DNA of 64,000 nucleotides, from contig NZ_MLAJ01000007.1 in NCBI RefSeq assembly GCF_002000485.1, positions 62,001 through 126,000 of the forward strand, read 5' to 3'. This DNA comes from Rodentibacter ratti (GTDB lineage Bacteria > Pseudomonadota > Gammaproteobacteria > Enterobacterales > Pasteurellaceae). The translations under genes were made by a program, and so were the position numbers. The notes below the pieces were generated by a model. That model had not been told where the DNA came from. It ran no database searches and was given only the letters and a program-made list of their open reading frames with translations. This document shows positions 27,067 to 35,875 of this stretch, one piece after another (position 1 is the stretch's first letter; every line of letters begins with the position of its first letter).

Positions 27067-28473
27067 TTATTCCTCTTTTTCATTTCCGCGGTTCAAATAT
27101 TTTTCAGGATCATTGCGGAATTGTTCAAGGTTTGCTTCATTTTCAAAGAAATAAGTGCGGTTCTCAAAGCTGTATTTATGCTCTGTTTGAGTGTTTTTTA
27201 ATTTTTTACCGCTAATAGGATCTTGCACCTCAATTTCCACAATGGTGCTGAATAAATTCAGTCCGTCCTCCAACGAATTGCGGGGAATAATCAGCTCATT
27301 TGGGGTTTGTTGCCAATCTTCAATCGGCACAGGATTACAGCCACCCGGTTTGCCAATGGACGGAATAAACATATGGACACCGCAACCCACGCAAACCACT
27401 TGATTTCCTTGCATCACATAGCCTTGATCACCACATAATAAGCACGCATCAAAGACTGCGGCAAGACTGAGTTTATTCGGTTGACGATTAATAATAAAAA
27501 AGCGTACGGCTTTGCCGTCATCGGCAATCCAGACAAAACGATGGAGTTTTCCGTTTTTCACTTGCTCAATAGGAATACGCACTTGCTGTCCTTGATCAAG
27601 TGTAACGGGAATGGCTTCCGACAGTTGTGGCGGGCGTGAAGCAACCTGTTCCCAGTAAAGTTGGCTTGCACCAATAAAAATCATTGCCAATGCACCCCAA
27701 TTAATCAGACGTTTTGAGATTTGCACCGAGGCTAATTTTTTGCGTTTTTCGATAGGATCTTGTTCGGCTTTGGCTTGTAACGTGCGTTTAAGGTGCGTTT
27801 GAAAGGTGAAAATCCCTAAATTGATGAACATCACCGCAAGGCAGATGATATTGAGCCAACGGGTCATCGCCCCCGATTTTGCCACAAAACTTAACCGCAC
27901 TTTGGTGAGTTCAATGAGCTGTAATTTCATCAAAATAAGGAATAATTCGCCCACAAGCGGTATCACTAAAATGAACCAAAGTAGCGATGTTAGGGCAAAA
28001 AGTGCGGTCGATTTTCCGCTTGTTTTTTGCTGTTGTTTCATTAAAAAGTAGAGCCATATTGATACGGCAAAACATAAAATGACACCAAAAATGACCGCAC
28101 TGAGATTCAAAATAAAATCGGTATTAATAATATCCGTGTTAGTGAGGGCGGTGATATTGGGATCTTTCGCCCAAGTCGCCCCGGCAATGAGCATTAAAAT
28201 AAATTGCCAAAATAGGGCTAACTGGGTGGATCTTGTCCATAGACTGAGGGCAAAAAGTAAAAATGCGCTTAGAAAAATGAGGGTAAGAACAAGATTTGCC
28301 ACTTGGCTATTTGGCAACCCAAGACGCAGTATAACGCCGCTTATTAATCCGAAAAGACTCAGCCAAATGATCGTTTTTACAGAGGGGGGCGTTGGTTTTA
28401 TTGCCCAAGAGGCACCGAGTAAAATTGAAATGGGTAAGAGCGATTGAAGCAGAAAAACGAAAAAGTAAGTCAT
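27067..28473 (-). CDS. Membrane protein with DUF2318 (Fe-S membrane type) and YHS domains
   Basis: 468 residues. Seven or so membrane helices fill residues 1-270. The periplasmic DUF2318 region has two cysteine pairs, FDACLLCGDQGY and VVCVGCGVHMF, then GKPGGCNPVP. The C-terminus is a YHS-like domain: DPISGKKLKN, then YSFENRTYFFENEANLEQF and DPEKYL. DUF2318 proteins accompany FTR1/P19 iron uptake systems and may bind metal or an Fe-S centre. The YHS domain suggests another metal site. It is separated from the P19 gene by a 229-base gap containing a hairpin repeat. Confidence 0.85.
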   Translation of the reverse strand: MTYFFVFLLQSLLPISILLGASWAIKPTPPSVKTIIWLSLFGLISGVILRLGLPNSQVANLVLTLIFLSAFLLFALSLWTRSTQLALFWQFILMLIAGATWAKDPNITALTNTDIINTDFILNLSAVIFGVILCFAVSIWLYFLMKQQQKTSGKSTALFALTSLLWFILVIPLVGELFLILMKLQLIELTKVRLSFVAKSGAMTRWLNIICLAVMFINLGIFTFQTHLKRTLQAKAEQDPIEKRKKLASVQISKRLINWGALAMIFIGASQLYWEQVASRPPQLSEAIPVTLDQGQQVRIPIEQVKNGKLHRFVWIADDGKAVRFFIINRQPNKLSLAAVFDACLLCGDQGYVMQGNQVVCVGCGVHMFIPSIGKPGGCNPVPIEDWQQTPNELIIPRNSLEDGLNLFSTIVEIEVQDPISGKKLKNTQTEHKYSFENRTYFFENEANLEQFRNDPEKYLNRGNEKEE

Positions 28474-28565
28474 AAGTCAAAAAATATCATCGTGATAACA
28501 TATATTGGCACAATATGTTGTTTTGTTAAGCGTTTACGCCGATATTATGTAGCAAATACACAAAA

Positions 28566-28646
28566 GTAGGGACACACTGCGTGTGTCCGCCGTAAAAATA
28601 AATTATTTCAATATGTGGAAAACGGACACACTCAGTGTGTCCCTAC
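28566..28646. repeat. Paired-hairpin (BIME-like) repeat between P19 and DUF2318 genes
   Basis: GGGACACAC-TGC-GTGTGTCC (28570-28588) and GGACACAC-TCA-GTGTGTCC (28624-28642) are two 8-bp hairpins. The outer arms GTAGGGACACAC (566-577) and GTGTGTCCCTAC (635-646) also pair across the whole element. No T run follows, so it is not a classical terminator. Such REP/BIME-like palindromes can stabilise upstream mRNA within an operon. The rest of the gap (28474-28702) holds nothing recognisable. Confidence 0.75.
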
Positions 28647-28702
28647 AAATAAACCCTAAATTTTGTGCTTGAATCCAATGTATTCACACACATTGTAAAG
28701 CA

Positions 28703-29221
28703 TTATTTAATTCCGGTGAATTTGAATTCATAGTTTACATCAAAAGGTTTCCACCAACGACCAACGCCGGTTTCTTCATCAGTATGACGGTGTAAACCTG
28801 CTTTTGATGGCGGATCGATATGATAGGTTAATTTGTAGTTACCCACGCCCATCATTTTTACGTTTGCACCATAATGCGGACCGTCACCGGCGACCATTGG
28901 CATAAATGTGCCTTCTTGTTTTTCGCCGGTATCGGTATTGACTAAGGTGTAATTGATGGTGAGGTAAGGCATCCATTCGCCATCGCCAAAGCCATTTTTA
29001 TTGCCTTTCACTGCGTGAATATCCGCTTCTAGGTGAATGTCGGATTTGGCTGCCGGTAAACCCATACCACGAGGTTCCATATCAATGGGTTTCAGATAAA
29101 CGGCGGCAATTTCCATATCATTCATCGTCACGGCTTCGCCGATCGGGTATTCGGTAAAGGCTTGTGCGCTTGCGGCGAATAAACCGGCGCTAAGTGCGGT
29201 CGCAATAAGTGCTTTTTTCAT
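28703..29221 (-). CDS. P19/Tp34-family periplasmic iron-transport protein
   Basis: 172 residues. The signal peptide is cleaved after AQA. The mature protein begins FTEYPIGEAVTMNDMEIAAVYL and has the conserved metal-site residues of the P19/FetP family. These are Met in IDMEPRGMGLP, His/Glu in SDIHLEADIHA, and His in GPHYGANVKMMG and GLHRHTDEETGVG. Family proteins bind copper and iron and feed an FTR1-type permease. The ATG follows the permease stop by one base, with AGGAGATCT upstream, so the two are coupled. Confidence 0.92.
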   Translation of the reverse strand: MKKALIATALSAGLFAASAQAFTEYPIGEAVTMNDMEIAAVYLKPIDMEPRGMGLPAAKSDIHLEADIHAVKGNKNGFGDGEWMPYLTINYTLVNTDTGEKQEGTFMPMVAGDGPHYGANVKMMGVGNYKLTYHIDPPSKAGLHRHTDEETGVGRWWKPFDVNYEFKFTGIK

Positions 29222-29222
29222 A

Positions 29223-31139
29223 TTAGATCTCCTGAGATTTAAGGTAATGCTGTTTTTTGCTTTGATATTTCATCACGGCTAAAGCAAAAAGGGCAGCGAT
29301 GATTAAAATGCCTTGTGGAACGAGTGTTTCCAGATAAGGGTAAACCCCCAGCCACGAAATTTCCGGTATGCCGTTAATTAAGGTTGGTTCAAATAATTTT
29401 CCTTCAATCAGTTCCAAGACGGATTTACCGGCAAAGACAAATGCCATGACATACATAAAGGTGCCAGTGAACATAAAAAATGGTTTAAGAGGCAGTTTCA
29501 CTACACTATATCGCATAATGAAGTAGCAAATCGCCAATAGCAATACGCCGACAACAAAACCGGCAAAAAGATAAGCCAAACCGACCGCACTTTTGGCATC
29601 ACTTGCCAGTGCATAATAGAACAAGACGGTTTCTGCCCCTTCACGATAAACCGCTAAAAAACTGGTGAGCCATAGCCCGGCTAAAGAGCCTGCGGTTAAT
29701 GCTGTGGAGAGTTTGCCTTCTAAATAACGTTTCCAATTTTGTGCTTCCACTTTTGAAAGCAGCCAGTAACTCATCATAAAAAGCATGACAACGGCAATTA
29801 TCATAGTGAACCCTTCCAACAATTCTCGATTCTGACCGGAATTTTCAAAAATCAGTTGGAAAATAAAGGCGGTGATCACACTTGCCACCAAGGCGACATA
29901 AACAGATTGACGAATGGTTGGCAATTTATCTTGATGATTATTTTTAACAAGATATGCCACAATGGCGGCAACAATGAGTAAGGCTTCCAAGCCTTCCCGT
30001 AGAATGATTAATAAACTGTATAAGAACAGCGACCAATCACTTTGTTCACCACCCTGTAACATTCCGACGGCTTTTGATAAATTCTGGGCTAATCCTTCCG
30101 CTTGAGCTTGTAATTGCTCCCCTTGGTTGGCTTTCATCAGGCTGACCATTCGGGTGAAATAGCCTTCAATTTCTGCTTTGAAGTTACTATCACGAGAGCC
30201 GATTTTATTTTCCATGCCACTGTTTTCAAACACATCAAAATAGGTGTCTTGCACGGCAAGAATAGCTTTTTTCTGTTTGCCTTTCTCATAAAGTGAAATG
30301 GCTTGTTGAATGCCTTGATTGACTTGATCGGCAATGTTTTGCCAATCTTGTTGTCTATTTTCCACCGATTGCGCCGTAGCATTTTGTTGATTTTGTTCTT
30401 CACGGGTGGTTGGTAATGCCGGTAATAATTCCTCAATATCTTGTAGAAGATTGGTACTTTGATAGGCGATTTCCGTCATTTGATCCGCTTGTTCGCTTAA
30501 GCGAATTAAATTGTAGAATTGTTGATTGATGGCGGCGGATTGTTCGGAGGAACGGTGAGTACGCACTGCCATTTCCATTTCTGAATTTTTATAGCCGTCA
30601 TATTGTGCTTGTTGGAATGATTGCTTGGCTTTGGCAAAATCTCCTTGCTCATAAGCCTCAATGGCTTGTGCCACTAAATCATCAATGGTTTTAAAACTTT
30701 GTTGCCAGTAAGGTAAAATTTGATCATTTTGATAGACGCTGTGTTGCCCGTCCGCATTGAGTTGATGACCTTCTTTTAAGGCAGGCAATACGTCTTGTAA
30801 TGCCTGTTTTAAGCCATTAATTTTGGCTTGAATTTCATCAAGGGATCTTCCTTCCCCAATCATCTTACGGATTTCACCAAAGGTTGCTTCCATTTGATAG
30901 CTTTTTTGTGCTGAAAAATTAATACGGATAGGACCTTCTAAATTCTCAAAGACTTCAAAATATGCCATCTGCACTTCAGTGCGGGCATCATCAGGATTAT
31001 TTTGTTGAAGGAGTGAGGTGGTTTTGTCTAACCTTGTTGTAATATCTGCGACCCATTGTTGATAGTTATCTTGTGCTAAAACGAGTTGAGAAAAGAAAAA
31101 AGCAAATAATACTGCGCCATAACGCACAATACGCAACAT
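29223..31139 (-). CDS. FTR1-family iron permease with triplicated periplasmic N-terminus
   Basis: 638 residues from ATG 31139 (MLRIVRYGAVLFAFFFSQL), preceded by GGAGAG. After the signal peptide comes a periplasmic region of about 350 residues that looks like three related helical repeats, each with an A...Y-x(3)-F/Y-E core (AYFEVFENLEG, AQYDGYKNSEME, DTYFDVFENSGME). The C-terminal FTR1 domain has seven helices with both REXXE iron motifs, REGLEALL and REGAETVLF. It corresponds to EfeU/FetM-type permeases that import iron with P19. It is the first gene of an eight-gene operon ending at the cytochrome (23096). Confidence 0.92.
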   Translation of the reverse strand: MLRIVRYGAVLFAFFFSQLVLAQDNYQQWVADITTRLDKTTSLLQQNNPDDARTEVQMAYFEVFENLEGPIRINFSAQKSYQMEATFGEIRKMIGEGRSLDEIQAKINGLKQALQDVLPALKEGHQLNADGQHSVYQNDQILPYWQQSFKTIDDLVAQAIEAYEQGDFAKAKQSFQQAQYDGYKNSEMEMAVRTHRSSEQSAAINQQFYNLIRLSEQADQMTEIAYQSTNLLQDIEELLPALPTTREEQNQQNATAQSVENRQQDWQNIADQVNQGIQQAISLYEKGKQKKAILAVQDTYFDVFENSGMENKIGSRDSNFKAEIEGYFTRMVSLMKANQGEQLQAQAEGLAQNLSKAVGMLQGGEQSDWSLFLYSLLIILREGLEALLIVAAIVAYLVKNNHQDKLPTIRQSVYVALVASVITAFIFQLIFENSGQNRELLEGFTMIIAVVMLFMMSYWLLSKVEAQNWKRYLEGKLSTALTAGSLAGLWLTSFLAVYREGAETVLFYYALASDAKSAVGLAYLFAGFVVGVLLLAICYFIMRYSVVKLPLKPFFMFTGTFMYVMAFVFAGKSVLELIEGKLFEPTLINGIPEISWLGVYPYLETLVPQGILIIAALFALAVMKYQSKKQHYLKSQEI

Positions 31140-31149
31140 TGAACTCTCC

Positions 31150-31170
31150 AAATGCAATTTATTCTTATTT
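31150..31170. promoter_or_regulatory. Candidate Fur operator of the FTR1 operon
   Basis: The sequence ATGCAATTTATTCTTATTT lies between the predicted -10 and the ribosome binding site. It closely matches the site at 51611-51631 upstream of the TonB receptor (ATGCAAATTATTTCTATT in that gene's sense direction) and fits a relaxed 7-1-7 Fur box at about 10 of 14 positions. Iron control is expected for such genes. The match is only moderate. Confidence 0.4.
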
Positions 31171-31176
31171 CTGCGT

Positions 31177-31204
31177 ATTATCCTCTAATGAGAAAAAATC
31201 TCAA
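31177..31204 (-). promoter_or_regulatory. Promoter of the FTR1 operon
   Basis: On the minus strand, TTGAGA (plus 31199-31204) and GATAAT (plus 31177-31182) are separated by 16 bases. They lie 38 bases upstream of ATG 31139, directly in front of the candidate Fur operator. Confidence 0.5.
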
Positions 31205-31258
31205 CTGTGAGTTTATTATTTTGTGATGTAGGTCAAGTTTTGGGGGAAAAGGAAAGCG

Positions 31259-31287
31259 AAAAAAAATGCGGTCAAATTTGACCGCAC
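31259..31287 (-). terminator. Terminator of prs
   Basis: On the minus strand, TGCGGTCAAA pairs with TTTGACCGCA in a 20-base palindrome (31267-31286), followed by eight T residues (plus A run 31259-31266). One arm includes an uptake signal. Confidence 0.9.
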
Positions 31288-31300
31288 TTTAAATAGATAA

Positions 31301-32248
31301 TTAGTTAAACATTGCAGAAATAGATTCTTCGTTACTGATACGGCGAATAGATTCGGCTAACATAGAAGAAAGAGTAAGGATACGCACTTTGCCAAGCGCT
31401 TTCATTTCGGCTGAAAGAGGAATCGTATCAGTGACTACAATTTCATCAATTGAGTTGCTTGCAAGGTTTTTTGCTGCCGCACCGGAGAAAACCGCATGGG
31501 TTGCGTAAGCAAATACACGTTTTGCGCCACGCTCTTTTAGGGCTTCTGCTGCTTTGCATAATGTGCCGCCAGTGTCGATCATATCATCAACAAGAATACA
31601 ATCACGTCCTGCAACATCACCAATAATATGCATAACTTGTGCCACATTGGCGTGTGGGCGGCGTTTATCAATAATCGCCATATCGGTGTCGTTTAATAAT
31701 TTTGCTACTGCACGAGCACGTACTACACCGCCGATATCCGGAGAGACAACAATCGGATTTTCAAGATCGGTTTTTTTCAAAATATCGTGAATGAGTACCG
31801 GTGAACCGAATACGTTATCTACCGGGACATCAAAGAAACCTTGGATTTGTTCTGCGTGTAAATCGCAGGTGAGGACGCGATCGATACCTACGGTGGAAAG
31901 CATATCGGCAACGACTTTAGCGGTGATTGGTACACGGGCGGAACGTACGCGGCGATCTTGGCGTGCATAGCCGAAATAAGGAATCACGGCGGTAATACGA
32001 CCGGCTGATGCACGGCGTAAAGCATCCACCATAACGACTAATTCCATTAGGTTATCGTTAGTTGGTGCACAGGTAGATTGAATAATAAATACATCTGCAC
32101 CACGTACATTTTCGTTAATTTGAACTTGAATTTCACCATCACTGAAACGACCTACTGTCGCATCACCAAGGGAAATATATAAACGTTCGGAAATACGTTT
32201 TGCAAGTTCAGGTGTTGCATTTCCCGCGAAGAGTTTAATGTCTGGCAT
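31301..32248 (-). CDS. prs: Ribose-phosphate pyrophosphokinase
   Basis: Makes PRPP from ribose-5-phosphate and ATP for nucleotide, His and Trp synthesis. The 315-residue protein starts [16 protein letters not shown]. It has RYARQDRR-type motif [17 protein letters not shown] (about residues 93-109) and the PRPP-binding loop [17 protein letters not shown] (about 215-231). The length equals that of E. coli Prs. It lies 17 bases downstream of ispE in the conserved lolB-ispE-prs order. Confidence 0.97.
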   Translation of the reverse strand: MPDIKLFAGNATPELAKRISERLYISLGDATVGRFSDGEIQVQINENVRGADVFIIQSTCAPTNDNLMELVVMVDALRRASAGRITAVIPYFGYARQDRRVRSARVPITAKVVADMLSTVGIDRVLTCDLHAEQIQGFFDVPVDNVFGSPVLIHDILKKTDLENPIVVSPDIGGVVRARAVAKLLNDTDMAIIDKRRPHANVAQVMHIIGDVAGRDCILVDDMIDTGGTLCKAAEALKERGAKRVFAYATHAVFSGAAAKNLASNSIDEIVVTDTIPLSAEMKALGKVRILTLSSMLAESIRRISNEESISAMFN

Positions 32249-32265
32249 TAGTTTATAACCTCAGG

Positions 32266-33183
32266 TTAGATTGTAGATGAATTAGGGAGATTGTGGCGTT
32301 TCAACAGTTGGTGTAAAGGCGAAACATTAAGTCCTTTTGCAACAAAACCGAATAATTCTTTGGGTTTTTGTTGAAAGCATGCTTGGGCATTTGCTTCGTT
32401 ATCAAATTCTGCAAAGACGCAAGCACCGGTTCCGGTTAATCTTGCCGGCGCATATTGTAGCAACCAGTTTAGGGCTTTTTCAACGTCTGAATAATGATTT
32501 AGCACAATTTTTTGGCAATCGTTTTCGTAAGGCGAGTGAAGTAGCTGATCTAATGTTTTTTTTGGCGTGTTACGCGGTAGATCCGGATCACTAAAAATGA
32601 CCGCGGTAGGAATTGAACTTTCCGGTTTTAATACCACAAACCATTTTTCTGCCGGGGCACAGTAAGTGATTTTTTCTCCTACGCCTTCAGCAAAAGCGGC
32701 GTGACCATGGACAAAAATAGGCACATCTGCCCCCAAGTTCAATCCTATTTCAGCCAGTTCATCAAGGGATAAATTGGCACCCCAAAGATAATTTAAGGCA
32801 ACCAGTGTGGTTGCTGCATTGGAAGAACCACCGCCGACACCGCCTCCCATCGGAAGAATTTTATCTAAATGAATAGTGGCACCCTTTGTGATGCCAGCTT
32901 CTTCTTGTAAACGTTTTGCTGCCCGGTAAATTAAATTATCTTCGGGTTTTAAATGGGGAATCTCCGGTGTGATAATAATGTCACTGTTTTGTTCACAAAC
33001 TTCAATATCAAGCCAATCGCCAAAATCAAGAAATTGGAAGAGCGTTTGTAATTCATGGTAGCCGTTTGGCAATTTTCCATTGATATAAAGGAATAAATTA
33101 AGTTTTGCAGGACTTGGAAAACGATGAGGTTTTCCAAGTAAAAGCGGTGAAGAAAGTGCGGTCGAAAATTGATGTGTTTTCAT
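32266..33183 (-). CDS. ispE: 4-(cytidine 5'-diphospho)-2-C-methyl-D-erythritol kinase
   Basis: GHMP kinase of the MEP isoprenoid pathway. 305 residues from ATG 33183 ([10 protein letters not shown]). The frame opens upstream at GTG 33195, but the TAATG overlap with lolB favours 33183. Substrate motif [14 protein letters not shown] precedes [11 protein letters not shown]. The ATP-binding glycine loop is [15 protein letters not shown] (residues about 100-114). The C-terminal [10 protein letters not shown] is the third GHMP motif. Coupled to lolB upstream and prs downstream. Confidence 0.95.
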   Translation of the reverse strand: MKTHQFSTALSSPLLLGKPHRFPSPAKLNLFLYINGKLPNGYHELQTLFQFLDFGDWLDIEVCEQNSDIIITPEIPHLKPEDNLIYRAAKRLQEEAGITKGATIHLDKILPMGGGVGGGSSNAATTLVALNYLWGANLSLDELAEIGLNLGADVPIFVHGHAAFAEGVGEKITYCAPAEKWFVVLKPESSIPTAVIFSDPDLPRNTPKKTLDQLLHSPYENDCQKIVLNHYSDVEKALNWLLQYAPARLTGTGACVFAEFDNEANAQACFQQKPKELFGFVAKGLNVSPLHQLLKRHNLPNSSTI

Positions 33184-33803
33184 TAAAATACCCACTCATC
33201 CACGCGGATTTTTAGGGTTTGGGCGGTGTTTTGGTTTTTCAGTAAAATATTTTCCGGCATGGAATTTTCTACGTGATAAGTTAAATAATCCGCCGTCCAA
33301 GTTGAACCCTCAAGGGGATAATTGAAGGTGCCGAGTAAATGATTCATTCCGACTTTATAATCAGAATTGACCGCTGGTTGCCCTTTCAGCCAATAAGCAA
33401 GATGTTCTAAGGGAATATCCATACCAATCATCTCTTGTAGCAATAATTTTGCATTGCGTGCAGACTGTCGATTCCCATTGTTATCTGAAATCGTCATACC
33501 TTGTGGCTGCATTTCAATCAGTAAGGTGGATTTACTGATAAGAGAATAGAGTTTAAGCGTATAAGATTGTGGATTTTGATATTGCCATTCAAAACGGCTG
33601 GAAAAACGCTCTGTCGGGCTTATGTAACCGATTTGCCCTTTGGCACGATATTGCTGGATTTTTTCAATTTTTTTCAAATGTTGCTGCCAAGCGGCATCGG
33701 TTTTATCAAGGTATTGCACATTGGTTGGACGATCTGCATCCAATGTACAGGCGGTAAGAACAGCCGTAATAAAAAGTGCGGTTAAAAATTTTAATGTTTT
33801 CAT
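33183..33803 (-). CDS. lolB: Outer-membrane lipoprotein receptor LolB
   Basis: Accepts lipoproteins from LolA and inserts them in the outer membrane. 206 residues. The signal peptide ends in lipobox LTAC (Cys19). The mature region has [20 protein letters not shown], then [15 protein letters not shown], and a LolB-type end ([10 protein letters not shown]). It has the short length and the W-rich beta-barrel pattern of the family. Its stop overlaps the ispE start by one base. The LolA gene lies elsewhere in the window at 44045. Confidence 0.93.
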   Translation of the reverse strand: MKTLKFLTALFITAVLTACTLDADRPTNVQYLDKTDAAWQQHLKKIEKIQQYRAKGQIGYISPTERFSSRFEWQYQNPQSYTLKLYSLISKSTLLIEMQPQGMTISDNNGNRQSARNAKLLLQEMIGMDIPLEHLAYWLKGQPAVNSDYKVGMNHLLGTFNYPLEGSTWTADYLTYHVENSMPENILLKNQNTAQTLKIRVDEWVF

Positions 33804-33869
33804 AGGTTATGCCTAGCCAAAAAATTGCGGTTATTGTAAGAGCTCGCCTCTATTTAGTAAAGCTTGTTT

Positions 33870-35120
33870 TCATTGAGCTTGATAGGCTTTTTTCATCTCA
33901 CTGATTAACTTGATTCTACGACGATTTAACTCGTCCCGAATCGCTTGTTTTTCAAATCCCTCTGCGATGACTTGTTGAACATCCGCTTTTTCAGCGGCTT
34001 TTAATAAGGCGTTGATATAATCCCGTTGTGGGTATTCCCGCATCTCAAAACCGGTTCTCCCTCGTGTATCGGCAAGGCAAACTAACAAAAATTCTTGGAA
34101 ACGTTTCGGTTTGCGCCATACGTCGAAGCGGTTAAAGAGTTTCATCACGGTTTCCGGACGAAGTTCAAAGGCTTTGTGAATATGGGTGTGGTATTCACAG
34201 GTGAGTTCAGCCAATTCTTGATAATAACTCGGTACTTTTAAGCGTTTACAAAGATGGCGGGTCGGTTTTATGCCCGCTTGTTCATGCCCATAATGATGGG
34301 GAAGAATTTCCTTGGGTGTGAGGGCTTTGCCAAGATCATGACAAATTGCAGCAAAACGTACCGCACTTTGATTGAGTTCGGGATGATGTTCTGTGAGTTT
34401 AACCGCTTGTTGCAACACCAACATGGTATGCACAAAGCTATCAATTTCCGGATGATGTTGTGGAGGATTTGGCACGCCGTAAAGGGCATCAAGCTCCGGA
34501 AAAAGGATTTTCAAGGCATCAGTTTGACGTAGCACCTCAAAATAAATTTCAGGGTGTTTTTCATTTAACGCTTTTTCCGTTTCAAGCCAGACCCGTTCTG
34601 CCGTTAAATGTGAGAGTTCGCCGCTTTGTGTCAGATTTTTCATTAATTGAAGGGTTTCCGGTGCGATGTTAAATCCCAAATGATGGAAACGGGCGGCAAA
34701 ACGGGCAACCCGTAGAACCCGTAAGGGATCTTCTGAAAAAGCAGGGGATACATGGCGTAAAATTCGATTATCTAAATCCCTTTTACCATGATAGGGATCT
34801 TGAAGATTACCTTGATCATCAATAGCCATGGCATTGATTGTGAGATCACGACGAATAAGATCTTGTTCTAATGTAATGTTTGGAGAAAAATCACAAATGA
34901 AACCTGTATAACCCTTGCCGGATTTACGTTCTGTACGGGCGAGAGCATATTCTTCTTTGGTATTGGGGCTAAGAAAAACAGGAAAATCTTTGCCGACTTG
35001 TTGATAGCCTTTAGACAATAGACTTTCAGCGTCTGCTCCAACAACAACCCAGTCGCGATCTTTTACCGGTAACCCTAATAATTGATCTCGCACCGCTCCG
35101 CCAACCAAATAAATTTCCAT
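33870..35120 (-). CDS. cca: Multifunctional CCA tRNA nucleotidyltransferase
   Basis: Adds or repairs the 3' CCA of tRNAs without a nucleic-acid template. 416 residues. The class II nucleotidyltransferase core begins [24 protein letters not shown], with the DXD in KDRDW; then come DLTINAMA and [14 protein letters not shown]-terminal HD domain carries [10 protein letters not shown] (about residue 255), giving the phosphatase/phosphodiesterase activities known for gammaproteobacterial Cca. AAGGAAGAACC precedes the ATG. A terminator separates it from the SH3-domain gene upstream. Confidence 0.96.
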   Translation of the reverse strand: MEIYLVGGAVRDQLLGLPVKDRDWVVVGADAESLLSKGYQQVGKDFPVFLSPNTKEEYALARTERKSGKGYTGFICDFSPNITLEQDLIRRDLTINAMAIDDQGNLQDPYHGKRDLDNRILRHVSPAFSEDPLRVLRVARFAARFHHLGFNIAPETLQLMKNLTQSGELSHLTAERVWLETEKALNEKHPEIYFEVLRQTDALKILFPELDALYGVPNPPQHHPEIDSFVHTMLVLQQAVKLTEHHPELNQSAVRFAAICHDLGKALTPKEILPHHYGHEQAGIKPTRHLCKRLKVPSYYQELAELTCEYHTHIHKAFELRPETVMKLFNRFDVWRKPKRFQEFLLVCLADTRGRTGFEMREYPQRDYINALLKAAEKADVQQVIAEGFEKQAIRDELNRRRIKLISEMKKAYQAQ

Positions 35121-35131
35121 GGTTCTTCCTT

Positions 35132-35162
35132 AAAAAAGAAACACCGAACATTTGCTCGGTGT
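35132..35162 (-). terminator. Terminator between the SH3-domain gene and cca
   Basis: On the minus strand the stem ACACCGA/TCGGTGT (plus 35156-35162 and 35141-35147) is followed by TTCTTTTTT. It lies between the stop at 35170 and the cca start, so part of the transcription may end here. Confidence 0.85.
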
Positions 35163-35169
35163 AATTTGA

Positions 35170-35793
35170 TTATGCCCAGCCGTCACGGCGTTTACGTCTT
35201 GGTAAAATATGCGGAATAATTAAGCCAAGTAACAATCCGACACCCAGTACCGAACCGCCGTAAATAAACCATTGGATCGCAATTTCACGTTTGCTGACAT
35301 CAAGCATGGCTTCTAAGTCGCGATTTTTATTTTTAGTAATTTCTAACTCGCGTTTGAGCTGGGAATTCTGTTCCAATAATTCGCTACTTTGTTGTTCAGA
35401 CTGTTTGGTACGACGCTGCATTTCTACTGTGCGTTGCTGCCAATCGCTGTCTAAATGATTGAGTTTTAATGTCAATTCCTGAATTTGTGCTTTTAATTTA
35501 GGATTTTCTAGCTTACTGCTTGGTGTATTACTCAGCTCAGAAGTTAAAATCCAAGCTTCACGGTTTTTACTGTCACGAATGAGACTGTACTTACCTTGTC
35601 GCTCCAACACATTCACTTGATCACCTGCTTGAATTGCGCCGGCAATTTTAAATTGGTCACCCGCACCGCGACGAAGATAAGTATTGAGGTTTTCTGTCAC
35701 GTATTGGGTTTCTGCATAAGCGATGTTGGCTGTTGAAACGAGTAAAACACTAGGGAATAAAAGCTTGATAAGTTTTAACATAGTCTTTGGCAT
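35170..35793 (-). CDS. SH3-domain membrane protein (YgiM-like, TIGR04211 type)
   Basis: 207 residues. The signal peptide ends around NIAYA. A bacterial SH3 domain follows, from ETQYVTENLNTYLRRGAGDQFK to ILTSELS (residues about 28-90). A coiled coil runs from about 95 to 170. One C-terminal helix (WFIYGGSVLGVGLLLGLIIP) ends in RKRRDGWA. The layout is that of YgiM, an inner-membrane-anchored protein of unknown role next to cca. GAGCGAATT precedes ATG 35793; ATG 35781 is an alternative start. Confidence 0.9.
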   Translation of the reverse strand: MPKTMLKLIKLLFPSVLLVSTANIAYAETQYVTENLNTYLRRGAGDQFKIAGAIQAGDQVNVLERQGKYSLIRDSKNREAWILTSELSNTPSSKLENPKLKAQIQELTLKLNHLDSDWQQRTVEMQRRTKQSEQQSSELLEQNSQLKRELEITKNKNRDLEAMLDVSKREIAIQWFIYGGSVLGVGLLLGLIIPHILPRRKRRDGWA

Positions 35794-35847
35794 AATTCGC
35801 TCTTAATTTTTTAGATCCTATTAACAGACCTCAATTTAGAAAGAAAG

Positions 35848-35870
35848 TGCGGTTAAATTTAACCGCATTT
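35848..35870. terminator. Hairpin terminator after pit
   Basis: The 20-base palindrome TGCGGTTAAATTTAACCGCA (35848-35867) has TTTTTT on the plus side and T-rich CTTTCTTTC on the minus side, where pit transcription arrives. One arm is an uptake signal. Confidence 0.75.
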
Positions 35871-35875
35871 TTTAA

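Noticed and set aside
27806-28447. Two plus-strand frames (81 and 122 codons) over the DUF2318 gene
   Set aside because: No ribosome binding sites and no domains; the opposite strand encodes a clear membrane/DUF2318/YHS protein.
28566-28646. Palindromes at 28.6 kb as an intrinsic terminator
   Set aside because: No T run follows either hairpin on either strand.
34131-34145. GGTTAAAGAG and other near-boxA 9- to 10-mers inside cca and ftsK
   Set aside because: They are partial matches within conserved coding sequence and lack the full 13-14-base motif seen at the Rhs junctions.
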